Below are positions 1-12,055 of a DNA stretch of 64,000 nt, in pieces (the stretch's first letter is position 1; the number at the start of each line of letters is the position of its first letter). The stretch covers positions 17,670,001 to 17,734,000 of the forward strand of contig CM055612.1 of NCBI GenBank assembly GCA_029379385.1, read 5' to 3'. The notes beneath the pieces are model-generated. The model did no database searches and was not told the DNA's origin. It worked only from the letters and a program-made list of their open reading frames with translations. A program made the translations under genes and the position numbers. Origin of the DNA: Quillaja saponaria. Its lineage: Eukaryota; Streptophyta; Magnoliopsida; Fabales; Quillajaceae.

Positions 1-506
1 GGCAACAAAGTTTTACACCATTCAAATGAAGGGTAGGCTATCCTTTGTAGCAAAGAATTTTACACTGTCACCCATTCAAGAACTTTCGCATCCTGCTTAA
101 AGATGCAACGCCATCAACCTTGCCAAAGGATTCCCTGACTTTCTTGCACCTCCTTATATCAAAATGCTGCTGTTCAGTCCCTGACTTCCTTGCTGACGCA
201 GATAAAATTGGTCAACATTGGCATCAATTCAAAATATTTGCGTCTGCACCACTACAGATTCAAATGCATTAACTGCATATGCTGATAACTGGTAATAAAA
301 ATGGCACCAATGCGTGTTATCTGTGTCTACATGACTGACGCAAATGATAAAAAGCAAACTCATATGGTTTTAAGGAATATGGTGCCAATGCATTTCAGGT
401 TTCAACATCTGCAATTTTTATTTTTATTTTCCCACTATCATCGTCTGCATTTTTTGGACGCAAATATGGGGCTATCTGTGGCTGCTTAGAATAATTTCTA
501 GTAGTG
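1..506 (-). mobile_element. CACTA (En/Spm-like) transposon terminus, cut by window edge
   Basis: On the minus strand this segment begins at 506 with CACTACTAGAAATTATTC, the canonical plant CACTA start. Inward there are repeated short motifs related to TTTGCGTC and GCAGACGATG around 290-470, as expected for the subterminal transposase-binding repeats of this superfamily. No transposase coding is visible. The other end lies outside the window, so the element's size, autonomy and 3-bp target duplication cannot be judged. Short ORFs inside it have no recognisable similarity. Confidence 0.65.
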
Positions 507-1139
507 ATATTTGACAAATTTTACACTTAAATGAATTAATAATAAAATTATCTGAAAAATAGAAAAGCAATACATATTTTTTTAATTTATCTAATTTCTC
601 ATAGTAATTCTTTAAAAATTGCAGTCATTGAAATTATCCATGTGCAAAAAAAAAAAAAAAAAAAAATTACAAATATACGAGAGAAAAATTTTCTATCTTC
701 TCAATCATATATGTAAATTCAGTTAAGTTTAAAATTCATCTCATCTACTTGCAACCGATTCATGAATCGAACAATGCTCAAACCATAATTAAAAATAGAT
801 GGAGGATTCATGACAACAGTGTTATGGGTGGTTATTGTATAGTTGTATTTTAGAATAATTATACATTTTAAAACAAAACTTTAGTGAGATTATCAACTAA
901 AAGGTGCTGCATAAAAGTTAAAAAGTGTTTGAATAGTTAACGTAAAAGCATTGTTAGATATAAAAGTTGTTTGATTGTACTTTTTTAAAAGATATATTGA
1001 GTATTAAAATTATTAAAAGGAGTATGATTTAAAATATATTGTCAATAAGTTCTTTCAAAATTATTTTTATATAATTAGTTTTGATATCTAAATAATAATA
1101 ATATATATTTTTTAAATAATGATAATATATATTTCTTTT
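507..1139. other. AT-rich intergenic stretch, no gene seen
   Basis: Low-complexity AT-rich DNA with a poly-A run near 645-666. No coding exon, terminal repeat or tandem array is recognisable on either strand. Confidence 0.5.
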
Positions 1140-3640
1140 TATTGATTTGAGGGATTTTGATTTTGTACATAAATCAGAATAAGGGTATGTATTGAAATGT
1201 GAAAATCACCAGGGATTCTATTTCGGAAGTAAAAATCATTTCGGGAAAAAAAAAAAAAGACCATTTTTATTGGCCCTTATCAACCACAAACAAAGTCATA
1301 AGCCATGTACAATTCCAATAACTTAATTAAACACTACACATGCTTATACTTTCATGTAAACATATCTATTCAAATATACATAACAATCACAAATACTAAT
1401 CTAGCAACCAAAAGGTAGTATTTATCCACTAATCGTTTACTAATCTTACTTGTTACTCTATCTTGTGTTCACGCTCATTGTTGGCTCAAACACAAATTCG
1501 AAGCTACAATTAAAATTTTCCATTATTACTTAGTTTATCAATTTTATATATTATAACCTTTTAATTTTGAAAATCTATAAATACCAAATTTCATGCATTT
1601 ATTTCATGTTAACCCTTCTTTAGGCATTTTCACAAGCATCTTGGAGATATGTTTGATTTCAACTTACATACTTAACCAAATTCTAAAAAATCAAGTTTAA
1701 ATATTATCTTTAGGAAGTTAGCTATCTTTCTTATTTAGAAACTTCTCCTAAAATTAACCTTGAACCCATTCAAATCCTCAAGTGAACACAAATAAGGCAT
1801 ATTCAATTTCTGGTTGTCAAAACCGAACTCTAATGCTTATAAAATTCTGATACTTAGGAATTAAATTAGGAAACTTTCAAGTCTAGTTTATCAAGATGTT
1901 AGGAACAATTCATATTCAGCACCCCACTCATAACTCATCCTTTAAGACCCTCCAAAACTAGTTACACCAAAACAAGTTCAGTCAATCCTGAAAACATCCA
2001 AAATACTAAATTTCTCTAACTTATGAAATATGCCCCTACTTCCCCTTTCATTAGCCACTCAACCTACATTTCCATCTCTCTACCAACAATTAATCACCTT
2101 TTTGATCATACCTTTTACTCAATTTCAATAACTACTTAACTCACAACATTAACCAACTATTATTTGCTCTTATTTTTAGGCTTTTTATTCAAATTCAATT
2201 AATTACTAACCATAAAGATTTAAAAGTTCCAAATTTTACTTATGACGTTTTAGTTAGTTTCTTGTAAACATTTTATCAAACATCTTGAGTGCATAAGTTC
2301 CTTCCATTGATGTGTGTTTGTGTATACACCAATAATTCAACGTGCTCCTCAAATTTCAATCATATTCATATTCCAACTTACATTTAAATTAAACTAATTA
2401 CCTAAAATTCATCAAGCTTGAATTAAACTATACTCATAACAACTTGGTTTAACTCTACAATTTATCTTTTTTCCTAATTATTAACTAACATCCTATATGC
2501 TCCATATCCCTAACAAAAAGAAAACAAACCACTACCATAATTAAATGAAAAACATAGAACCATCAATATAAGAGGAGTGGCAGCTGCACCTCTTAGATTA
2601 CCATGAATACATTTGATGCTGCCAAAGGAAAACGAATTGCAACTCCCCTCCTTTGCTTCCTGTTTTGCCCAAGTAAAACCTATGGCTAACTTACAAGATG
2701 ATTGTTGGTTATTGGCTGCCTGGTCACTACCTGCCCTGCTGCAGAACCTTCACCATAAGCTTAGCCCTTTAAGGTGAGTCTCACGGCTGGGAGGTTTGTC
2801 TCAAGGCTCAGCTATTGCAAAGATTAACACATAACTGTTGCCTTCTTGCTTTTCAAATAATTCGAGTAGCCTTAGACTAGCTAGAACCAAGGAACAACCA
2901 AAGCAAAAAAAGGCAAGATAAGAGGAGAAAGGAGAGCTGCCAGACAAGAAAGACTTAGCTTGGAGGCAAGGTAATCCTCACGCCTGGAACAAGGAAAACA
3001 AAATAGGCAGAAAGGGAGGAATGGAATTCGCAGTCAGTTTGAGAAATTCAAGAACCAAAATAAGAGATAAGCTAGGAGAAATAAAGTAGAAGAATTGAGA
3101 AGGAAGTAGGGGCAGGAAATGATAGCAAAGTCAGTGTAACAAGGGGAAATCAGTCCAAAATAGAACAAAAAGGAAAGAAATAAAATAAAATCAAATCAAA
3201 TCAAAAAATCCAAGTTTTAGAATGTGTGATGGACATTTATTCCTAATTTTTTATGTATATGTATACTCATCATGGTTATTTTATAATTTATTGTGTTCAT
3301 ACCCTTAGTTTCCCTCATCACTAAAATTTATATAGAATGAAATCTATTTTCAACTCAACCAAAAATTGTGATGGAAAATTAATTCTTGATATATGCATTT
3401 ATTAATTATTCAATCAATTTAATTTACTTGGTCAAAGTTTTATTTACTTTACAACAAAAAATTATACATAAAATTTTTAAAACGTATACTAAGGTATCGG
3501 ATTATAACATGTTCCGTTGTGATATTATCTAATTAATTTATTTACATATTTATTATTTTATAACTAGAATTTACAAATTATATATAAAGCTTAATTTTAC
3601 GATATCGCATTATGACACTCTATGTGGCACATCAAACCTG
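1140..3640 (+). repeat. Long LTR-type repeat, copy 1 (truncated)
   Basis: This segment is collinear with 7030-10285 in the same orientation. Both copies share the block around 1200-1300 (7080-7190), the block around 1480-1760 (7350-7640) and the distal block around 3430-3620 (10090-10265). A shorter relative, inverted, is the solo LTR at 55706-57023, whose TG start and 5-bp target duplication identify the family as LTR retrotransposon sequence. The 5' part of this copy is missing. Middle portions (about 2560-3180) diverge from copy 2. No protein-coding domain is recognisable. Confidence 0.55.
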
Positions 3641-4270
3641 GCTTGCAAGGCAAGAGGCGATCCTTGATATCTTGGAAAATTCTGATATCAAAGTTAGTAG
3701 AGAAATAATATATTGAAAAAGAAAGATTAAAGAATATGACTTGTTTTTTTCTCAAGGTTGAATCTTTTTATATAGGAATATAGTATGGCTAACATGATTA
3801 ATTAGATAATTATGGAGATGTTACTATATAATTGGACATGACGACATCTATTATAATATTAACAAAATAATTATAATGGCAGTTATAGTTTTGGTAAGAT
3901 TGTTATGCCATGTGTCATCATATAATTGGCTAGGACCAATTTTGTTATCTCATTAGTCTCCTAAAAACAAGACCTAGGAAGCAAAATGAATTGGGCTTCT
4001 AGTTTAAATGTGTTTCTTTTTCGAAATCGATTTTTGGACCTCGTTTATAAGAGAGGCTGCTCGACCTCATTCATAATATTTGTAGAGATATATGCATTTA
4101 AAATATTGAATTAGTGTAAGAATAAGTTAGTATATAATTGCAAAACTTGATATTTCACACAGGTGATAAAGTAGATCGAGAGACCTACTCGAGGTCGGGT
4201 GTATTTACCCTTTTATTAAGAAACTTGTTTGTGAGAGCAAGGCAAGATTGTGTCTATGGTGAATTTTAGT
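3641..4270. other. Intergenic or degraded transposon DNA
   Basis: No coding exon or terminal repeat is recognisable. It lies between an LTR-type repeat and a tandem array and may be internal or 5' leader sequence of a decayed retroelement. That is inference only. Confidence 0.35.
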
Positions 4271-4271
4271 T

Positions 4272-4618
4272 TTTATGTTCACAAGTGTATCCCAATGTGA
4301 GGATGTTGCCATGCACGACATTTTTGGATTGTAGGTGTAACCCAACTTGGGGATGTTATCTCACACAGTATCTTTGGATCGCGGGTGTATCCTAATATGG
4401 GGATGTAATCTCACATGACATGTTTTAGACCACGAGTGTATCCCGATTCGTGGATGTTACCTCAATGGTGGCAAAGCCATGGCGTATCCTTTTGTATAAG
4501 GACATTGCCTTGCACAGCATTAGATCCCCAGGCATATCCTGGTGTGGGTATCTTACCTCTTAAGACCCATGAGCATATTCCATTGTAGAGGGATGCTGCC
4601 TCACACGGCAGTATGCTA
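4272..4618. repeat. Degenerate tandem repeat, about 55-60 bp unit
   Basis: At least six diverged units follow each other. Each contains a variant of GTGTATCCCAATGTGAGGAT, then TGTTGCCTCACACGACAT, and most continue with TTTGGATC plus a short linker. The motif 'GGATGTTxxCTCACA' recurs near 4300, 4350, 4405, 4455 and 4595. There is no open frame across it. Confidence 0.7.
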
Positions 4619-6209
4619 TAGCCTATTTAAGAAAATTATCCTACAACAGTGATTATGGATGAATAGACGATTTGTACAGAAGACTCGTTAGGTCTGTACG
4701 TGTGTAGTAAACATGCAATTTTATTGAAATACAAATTAGATATAACTTTCATAATATATGTTTATTATTGTTTGAGTTTACCATTCACGATGTATTAAGC
4801 AATCAAGTTGATGACTTGGCCCAAGCTATATGATGTAGAAGAGTATTTTCTTTTTTTTTAGCCTTTATTTGACCTTTGCATGCTTTGCTTTCTTGTGTTG
4901 ACCTGTGAGTTAGACCACTTGAAAATATTTATTAAGTACAAGTCTATAGTAGATAAGATACTACTATGACATATATTAAGTCTATCATATTGTATTAAAT
5001 GTGTAAATTATATAATTTAAAAATATGTGCACATACACGCAATCAACAAGGGATATAGATTATCTAGTTAAAACAACATACATTATATAATTTGGCCATT
5101 ACATATGTAATTTGGAGATCTAATATGTGATTTACTTTGGAGGTTTAATTTTGCATGAGCATGTATTTGCTATTCAGTCCTCTTGTATATCAAAAAATTT
5201 AAACAATTAGATGAACATTAGGGCATATAGTAATAGCATTCAAAAAGTTCATGTAACAAGTAAGCATATGCTTGTGACTAATATTAAATATCATGTTGTT
5301 TAACTAGCATAGCAAATATGGTATACTGTATGGATCAAGAGATCAGGCATGAGATAAATTAAATCATAAATTTATGTCCATTCGCATGCTAGCAAGCAAC
5401 ATGAGATATTTTGCTTGTATTTATTTGAACTCAAGGGCTCAAAATAAAGATTTTCATACATGATGGTCGTGTCTTAGGAATTTTCACAAGAATTACTTCA
5501 CATAACATGTGTCTGGCTCGGTTGTTACTTTAGTGAGCTCAAAAAATAATCAATAACATATTATTGACTATTTCAATGAGCATGATGCAAATATTATAAA
5601 TTTGTTCTGTTTTATATGAAGGTTTGAGCATGAGTAATGTCATAATATTAATTTATTTTGATAAAGCATATAATTGAGCCATGTAAATCACTTTAGATAA
5701 GCTTAAAAAAATGTAATTAAAGTAATTCAGCTCATTGATCAAATCAGTTCAGTCATAAAAATTATCATGCAATTACTTTTGTTAATGTGTATAGTTCTAC
5801 ATCTTAACTTAGTTCTTACCAAGCATATCAATCACAATAAAAATAAAAAATAAATAAAATTACATTTTGTTAACCCATAAAAATATTAGGCGATTTACCT
5901 ATTTTTTCACTTTGAAGAACATTTGAATAGGAGACGGATGAAATTTGAGATGAATTTAATAGGCAATTGGAGACAATTTAATTGCATTTACAATTATAAG
6001 ACATAATGTAAATATTGATGCATGACATTTAATCCTATTAGCAATTATAAGAATATGTTTGAATTTAAAATATTTTTTTTGTTATTATTATTTAATCAAA
6101 TAAAAAAATGTATATATCTTGATTAGGATTTAATTAAATAGGCAACTTATCGTTGAGTTTAAAGCATATTTATGTGGCCTTAAGACAAAAAACAATTAGG
6201 TCAATCTTA
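4619..6209. other. AT-rich stretch, no gene seen
   Basis: No exon-like open frame, tRNA-like hairpin or terminal repeat was recognised. Scattered short AT-rich direct repeats occur. It may be decayed retroelement internal sequence. Confidence 0.4.
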
Positions 6210-9200
6210 TTATACCCCTTACAAAGGCATGACTAGCCGGAGGAATTAGATAACCAAAACTCCACAACCCTGACTTCAAAACAAGGTAACAAACATGACT
6301 CTTGGCCCATCTAAGTGATAAAAGTAACTTTCATAAAACGGAAGTTCATTGTAAAATTTTATTTTCTAAAACAGTTAACAATTTACTAAAAAAATTTAGC
6401 AGAGAATTCCCAACAATATGGGACATGCCTCAAAATACAAACACATATGTTCATGATCACACACAATAATAACACAAAGATAACAAGGAGCTATGCTCCA
6501 TCCACATCCTAATCAAGACAAATAACTAGACCCTTACATCATACCAAAATTAGACACTTCATAGTTCTGGTGTGACTGCAAACCTTCATCCTTTACTGGA
6601 AGTCTGAGATCCTAGAAATACTTTGCCATACTCAATCGGTCAGGTCACAAGCTCGGAGACGCCATGTACCAAACTCCTGTCACTAAAAAAAAATTCATAA
6701 GAGAGGGGTGAGTCATATGGACTCTGTGAGTAAAAAATCGTACCTAAAGAGTACTAGCATCACACAACACAAGTGTATAACATATATAGTAACATCATGT
6801 AACATTGTTCATATCTTAATTTACATTACACGTATACATTGTAATTGTCTTAAATTTACAATTTACATGATACACAGGATCACAAATTAATCAGAGCAAT
6901 AATATCAAGCAAAGCAACCAAAGGGCCAATGAGTAACCCAACCCCGCACAATAGTATCACTCCCTGTCTGGCATTTACCCGCTCACACAACAAATTAATC
7001 TCCGTACATAATCCATCCTTGCTGAGGCTGAACACTTAATTTTTTTAAAAAAAAAATTTACCAGTATCAGAATTTTTCGTGATTTTAAATCAGAATATCC
7101 TAGGTGCACCTAGATCGCGGTTCCAAAAATAAAATCATTTCTCAGAAAAATTTCAATTTGTTAGCTTTTATCATTCATAAACAATTTCAAACAAGCATGA
7201 TTCAAATAACTCACTAAAACATTGCACTAGCACATTTATTTAAATACACATACAATTACACATAATAATCTAGCCCCTAAAGGCAACAATTAACCACTTA
7301 CCTTTAACCAATTTTATTCATCACCTACTCTTACGTTCACGCACGTCGTTGTTTCAACAACACTTTTTGAAGCTGCAATTACATTTTTCAAGTATTATTA
7401 AGTTTATCAATTTTATAAGTTCTAACATTTTAATTATGAAAAACTAGAATTACTCAGTTTCAAGTATTTATTTAAAGTTAACTCTTCTTTAGTTATTTTC
7501 ACAACGATCTTCGAGATATATTTGATTTCCACTTATTTATTTAACCAAATTTAGCAAAACCAAGTTGAAACATTATCTTTAGGAGGTTCGCTATCATTCT
7601 TATTTAGAAACTTCTCTTAAAATTAGTCTTGAACCTACTTAATTTCTCACATGAACAAAAACCGAGAACTGCACAAATTCCTAGTTGCTAACCTCTGATT
7701 CCAATTCTTAAAGAATCCTCATAATTGAGAGTTAAATTACAAAACTTTCCATTATAGTATTTCAAGATGTTGGGAACATTTTATCTTCATCACTCTTCTC
7801 CTAATTTATTCTTTAAGACCTCTTAATCTTAATTATTTCAAAACAGGTATAGTCAGGACCATAAAATCATAGCAATGAATCCTAATGCCTCTAAAATATA
7901 CAAAACATAGAATTAAGACCTGACCCACTCCATATTTACTTTTTATTATGTTAGAAACAACTTTTATTTAGAGGTCCTAGTTTATTCAAATCACAACCTC
8001 TTACAAAGTCCTCTGGACTGACTGAAGCTTACCTAAAATCTTGCACAGACCTAGCCGCAGTCCAAAAGCTTCTAACGACAAATATACATAGAACCTAGGT
8101 TACGAAATTTTCTAGACATCCTTTCAAGACCCTAGGCTACATTTTCTCTTTAGAAATCTTAATTTAATTTAGTCTTGAAGACACCCGAAATACAAATTTT
8201 TTTTTTCTAACCCATGAAATTTGGTCCTACATCCCTTTAAAACCTCTTAACCCTCAATTTAGTTTAGGTATCATACTCTAATTCCTACAGTTTAGACAGC
8301 AAAGTTGCTAGGCAAGAAACCTAACTCGGTCACTCTTGCTTACTGATTTGAATCAGCCCTCCAATAAGACAATCATATACTTTTGGGGAAAATTAAAATA
8401 TTGAGTCTGAAAGTGTATGGTTCATAAGTTTCATTCCACACACTCACTATATTCTTTTGCTACATGCACTTCCCTTTGTACTCTCAATACTCTAAATTTT
8501 ATCCAGCAAAATTAGTGACACTCCAGATGTTTAATTAATAACTAGTACGGGGTGGACAAAAGATGCAAACCATGTTAACTCTACAAAAAGCCTTAAGATC
8601 TCAAAATTAGTATGTCCATTTTAAAAGGAAGTAATCTTGCTGAACTATCATGTATCTAATTATTAAACAATTTAATGAAATTCATGTTGTTTGTTTAACT
8701 CAAGAAACATTCCCATATGCAATGTACTCAGTTTCCACCCACAACAACTTCTAAAGATCAGACCCAATCCATGCTCTTCCATTTACACGCCATGGATTTA
8801 TTAATCTCCACCTGAAAACTTTCTGTAAATTTTGAGTGTAAGCAGAAAGAAAATATTTAAACATACCTAACTACCCATTTAGGCAAACGACATCATTTTT
8901 AGCCAATTGATGTTTGCTAAAAAGTTTTATCCGTCCATAAGATATTAAAAGCATGCGAATAGAAATTCCAGTCAGTTAACATATAAGACTATAACAATAC
9001 CTACTCAATCCATTAATCCCTTTATAATCCCATCTAAAAAACCAAACAATTAAAGTTAAGTTCATGCCTTATTAGTACAATATAAAGCTTATTTCCTTCA
9101 TTTCATTAAACAATTTCCAAGCAGAACCCATGTTCCTAAACTTGACCTACATATCAATCAATGTTGTCGATACATACAAGTTTGAGAAAAATCTAGTTTT

Positions 9201-9214
9201 AGCAGCATGAGTAT

Positions 9215-9345
9215 GTATCTCTCACCTTGCCAAACGACTACATCCAAATTACCACCCTTGGCCAGTGCCGTGAATGTATAATCATCAAGAAGGAACCCCG
9301 TTTCCCTCCTAAGGTCTTTATAAGAGTGATAGACTAAGTGAATTG
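9215..9345 (-). pseudogene. Possible pentatricopeptide-repeat (PPR) gene fragment
   Basis: Read on the minus strand, one frame gives roughly 40 residues including SYKDLRRETGFLLDDYTFTA followed by LAKGG and a WQGE motif. This resembles the junction of two PPR repeats, where the pattern 'x-P-D-x-Y/F-T-F-x-A-L' is typical. It is too short for certainty. It ends next to the lumazine synthase fragment in the opposite orientation, so two unrelated host-gene pieces would lie tail to tail. No start codon, transit peptide or further repeats are present. Confidence 0.4.
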
Positions 9346-9375
9346 GTACATACCCACATGGGCTTTGATCATGGA

Positions 9376-9536
9376 GTTGCAAGGGAATTCACGCAAATAT
9401 CATGCAATCTTATGTATAGGAGCTGTGATAAGAGGTGATATTGCCCACTATGATGCAATTGCTAATTCAGCAACGTTAGGAGTGATTTCAGCTGGTATAA
9501 AGTCAAAAGTTCCATGCATATTTGGTGTCCTGACAT
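9376..9536 (+). pseudogene. Fragment of 6,7-dimethyl-8-ribityllumazine synthase
   Basis: One frame reads about 53 residues typical of plant lumazine synthase, the riboflavin enzyme joining 5-amino-6-ribitylaminouracil and dihydroxybutanone phosphate. Visible pieces include [17 protein letters not shown], then [10 protein letters not shown], then SAGIKS and [15 protein letters not shown] and the following H-Y-D-A segment belong to the conserved substrate-binding core. The frame runs into TGA directly after VLT, where the enzyme normally continues with Cys-Asp-Asp; the DNA there looks like a two-base loss. The chloroplast targeting region, N-terminal half and C-terminal helix are absent, so this is not functional. 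It lies inside an LTR-type repeat, which suggests capture or insertion of an exon-sized fragment. Confidence 0.8.
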
Positions 9537-9870
9537 GATGATTCACCTCTCGGATAGGCAGTAGCTTATGGCTGGAACTCACCGTCTACTACCACATGGC
9601 TGGGAAGAGAAATAGCACAAGAGATTTGAACAAGACTACCAGGCCAAAAGGATGGAAACTGAACGAAACAAGAGAGGGACTCTAGGCTGAACAAGAAGAA
9701 GCCGGAACCTTCGTGAAGCCAAACATGGTAAACAGAGAAAGAAAGATACGGCCAACAAGGAAGGAAAAGGAAAAGTAAAATAAATGATAGAGGAAAAGAA
9801 AAGAAAAAAATTAATGATATTAAAGTCAAGGTCAACCAAGTTAAAATAATGGTATATATTTTCTCTTATT

Positions 9871-9891
9871 TATATATATATATATATATAT
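9871..9891. repeat. (TA)n microsatellite
   Basis: About ten uninterrupted TA units inside the LTR-type repeat. Confidence 0.9.
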
Positions 9892-10285
9892 TAAATATGT
9901 GATGGATAATAATTATTAGCTATATGTGTTTATATATATTGGTTGTAAATGGTTTCGTAGTTTACTTTATTTATACTTGTAGTACATCTATCAATAAAAA
10001 GTGACTTAACATAAAGTTAAAATCCAAGCCACCCAAGTTTAATTTATTTGTAAAGGTATATTTTATATATATATATGTACTTATAATATTTATTTATTTA
10101 TTTTACAACAAGAAATTATACAAAAATTTTAAAACATACTTTAGAATGTCGAGTCATAACATGTTTAATTTTATTGTTATTCATTTAATTTGTTCATGCA
10201 TTTCATTATTTTACAACTAATATTTACACATTATGTCTAATACTCGATTTTACAATATCGGGTTATGAGAGTTATAACAATCTAA

Positions 10286-11349
10286 TGTAGATTTAGGCGA
10301 TTAATATGATATTATGGTATATTTGTAAATAATCATAAATATTTAGACGTTTATTGAAAATATAAAATCCTAGGGCCTATACATAATTTTCAGAAGCACT
10401 TCATGTGATTTGTATGAGAATCTAAAAGTTTGGGACCTATGTGCAATTCTCCATAAACATTTAGGCTATGTGAATCCTGGAACATATTTGTAAAAAGTAT
10501 AAGAGTTTGTGGTAACTCTGTAAATTATCAAAGTTTTGAGCCACATATAATTATAAAATAATATGGACCAAATATTTTAAATATTTAACAAGTTGAGCCT
10601 TAATTTATGAATATACCAACGTTTTGAATCAATTATGTAAAGATATAAGAAACTTGAGCCATATGTATAAAATATAAAGCTACATGGACCATATTGTAAT
10701 TTTAAATAAATTAATAAATTATTCAACTATAAAATCACAATAATATAAAGATGGGAGAAATAATAAAATTATTTTTTTTTTTGTGTGTCTTTATTTTTAT
10801 TAATTTGGTTTTTTAAAGATTTTGTCTACCATAATATCTGTTTCTCATCATCTTTCTTTCTACTCTACATATCTCTAGCAGTTTCCAATAATAAATTCAT
10901 AAAAATTATCTTTAAAAAAGAGTAAACAAAAAGAACAAATTAATCTTTTTGATATAAAAAAATTAAAAAATTCATAAGATGAAACCAACTTACTATCTCT
11001 TTTTCTAATTGAAAAAACATATTGAATATCAATTAAATAAAGGTAGGAAAAACACAAGAAATTATTAAAAAAAAAAAAATCTTCCCTAATTGTCAAAAAA
11101 AATTTTCTTTAACCAAACAAATAATACAAAAAAATATAAAAATTATCAACCTTTAATTTTTTTTTTTTTTTATTTATGTTTTTGAAAAATAAAAGAATTC
11201 CTAGATGAGAAGGAAAGTGGGAGAAATAATAGGAGATGTAAATGAGATAAGAGGAAAATGAAAAAATATAATATATAAAATAATTATATATAGAAATAAT
11301 AAATTTTAATAAGATGAGAGAAAATAGTGGATTAATATAGTAAGAGGTA
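10286..11349. other. AT-rich intergenic stretch, no gene seen
   Basis: Poly-A and poly-T rich sequence with no exon, terminal repeat or recognisable coding. The short ORFs here are low-complexity and not credible. Confidence 0.5.
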
Positions 11350-11352
11350 ATT

Positions 11353-11805
11353 TAGGCTAGGTTTGGTAATGTTGTGGTCTTTTGAGAGGTGTTGTGCTCT
11401 CATGGCTTTCATAGAACTGCTTTTAAAAAGTTATAGCTCTATATTTGGTAAAATAATGCAAAAGATGCTCTCAATAAGTAGAAGTCACAAATTAGTGTTT
11501 GGTAAATTCATTGTAAAGCTGCTCCAAAGATTTAAATTAACTAAAATAGATATTAATAATAAAAAGAGAGATAATTAACCTACTTCATTAATTAGTAAAA
11601 GATAAATACGAATTTTCATTAAAATTTGAGGTTATATTAGTTATTTAAACTTTTGAGAGCAGAAGCCCGCTTTTAAAGGACACTCCTTGGCTTTTAAAAA
11701 ATCAAAGGATAAGCAGCCTACTATTTTATTTTTTTTTACAAAATATAAAAATTATGCTCTTGATAAGCATAAGCACCTTTCAAAAAAACATTACTAAACT
11801 AAGCC
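11353..11805. mobile_element. MITE with imperfect terminal inverted repeats
   Basis: The left end reads GGCTAGGTTTGGTAATGTT (from 355). The right end, on the minus strand from about 11804, reads GGCTTAGTTTAGTAATGTT, so 16 of 19 positions match. Subterminal stretches are also complementary: a GGTGCTT motif with a run of A near the right end mirrors AGAGGTGTTG near the left. At about 450 bp with no coding potential it fits a non-autonomous DNA transposon. No clear target-site duplication was found, so the superfamily is not assigned. Confidence 0.6.
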
Positions 11806-11867
11806 TTAGAGTGTTTAGTTACATGGATAAAAATATGATGAAGCACTTATGTGAGAAAGTTGTATGA

Positions 11868-12055
11868 AATATATGTATGTATGTATGTAACATTACTCTA
11901 ATTATAAATATTGAATCTCCTCTCTCTTTTGTGTGGAATATATGTATATATGTAACATTAACTGTAAGTATTGAATCTCTTCTCTCTTTTGTGTGAAATA
12001 TATGTATACATGTAACATTAATTGTAAGTATTGAATCTCTTCTCCCTTTTTTATG
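11868..12055. repeat. Minisatellite, about 61 bp unit, three copies
   Basis: Three consecutive units each contain ATATATGTATNNATGTAACA, then a variable ATT and TAATTGTAAGTA segment, then TTGAATCTCTTCTCTCTTTT. Units 2 and 3 are nearly identical; unit 1 is more diverged and has an extra TATG expansion. Confidence 0.85.

Larger units (their letters stand above)
6210..10285 (+). repeat. Long LTR-type repeat, copy 2, carrying extra inserted DNA
   Basis: Its beginning (about 6230-6330, including ACTAGCCGGAGGAATTAGAT) matches the 5' end of the solo LTR at 55706-57023 read on the minus strand. Its end near 10285 matches that LTR's other end and also the end of copy 1 near 3640. It is about 4 kb against 1.3 kb for the solo LTR, so it holds roughly 2.5 kb the short copy lacks, part of which is shared with copy 1. 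A lumazine synthase fragment and a possible PPR fragment (9215-9545) sit inside it. The exact ends are estimates. Confidence 0.5.
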
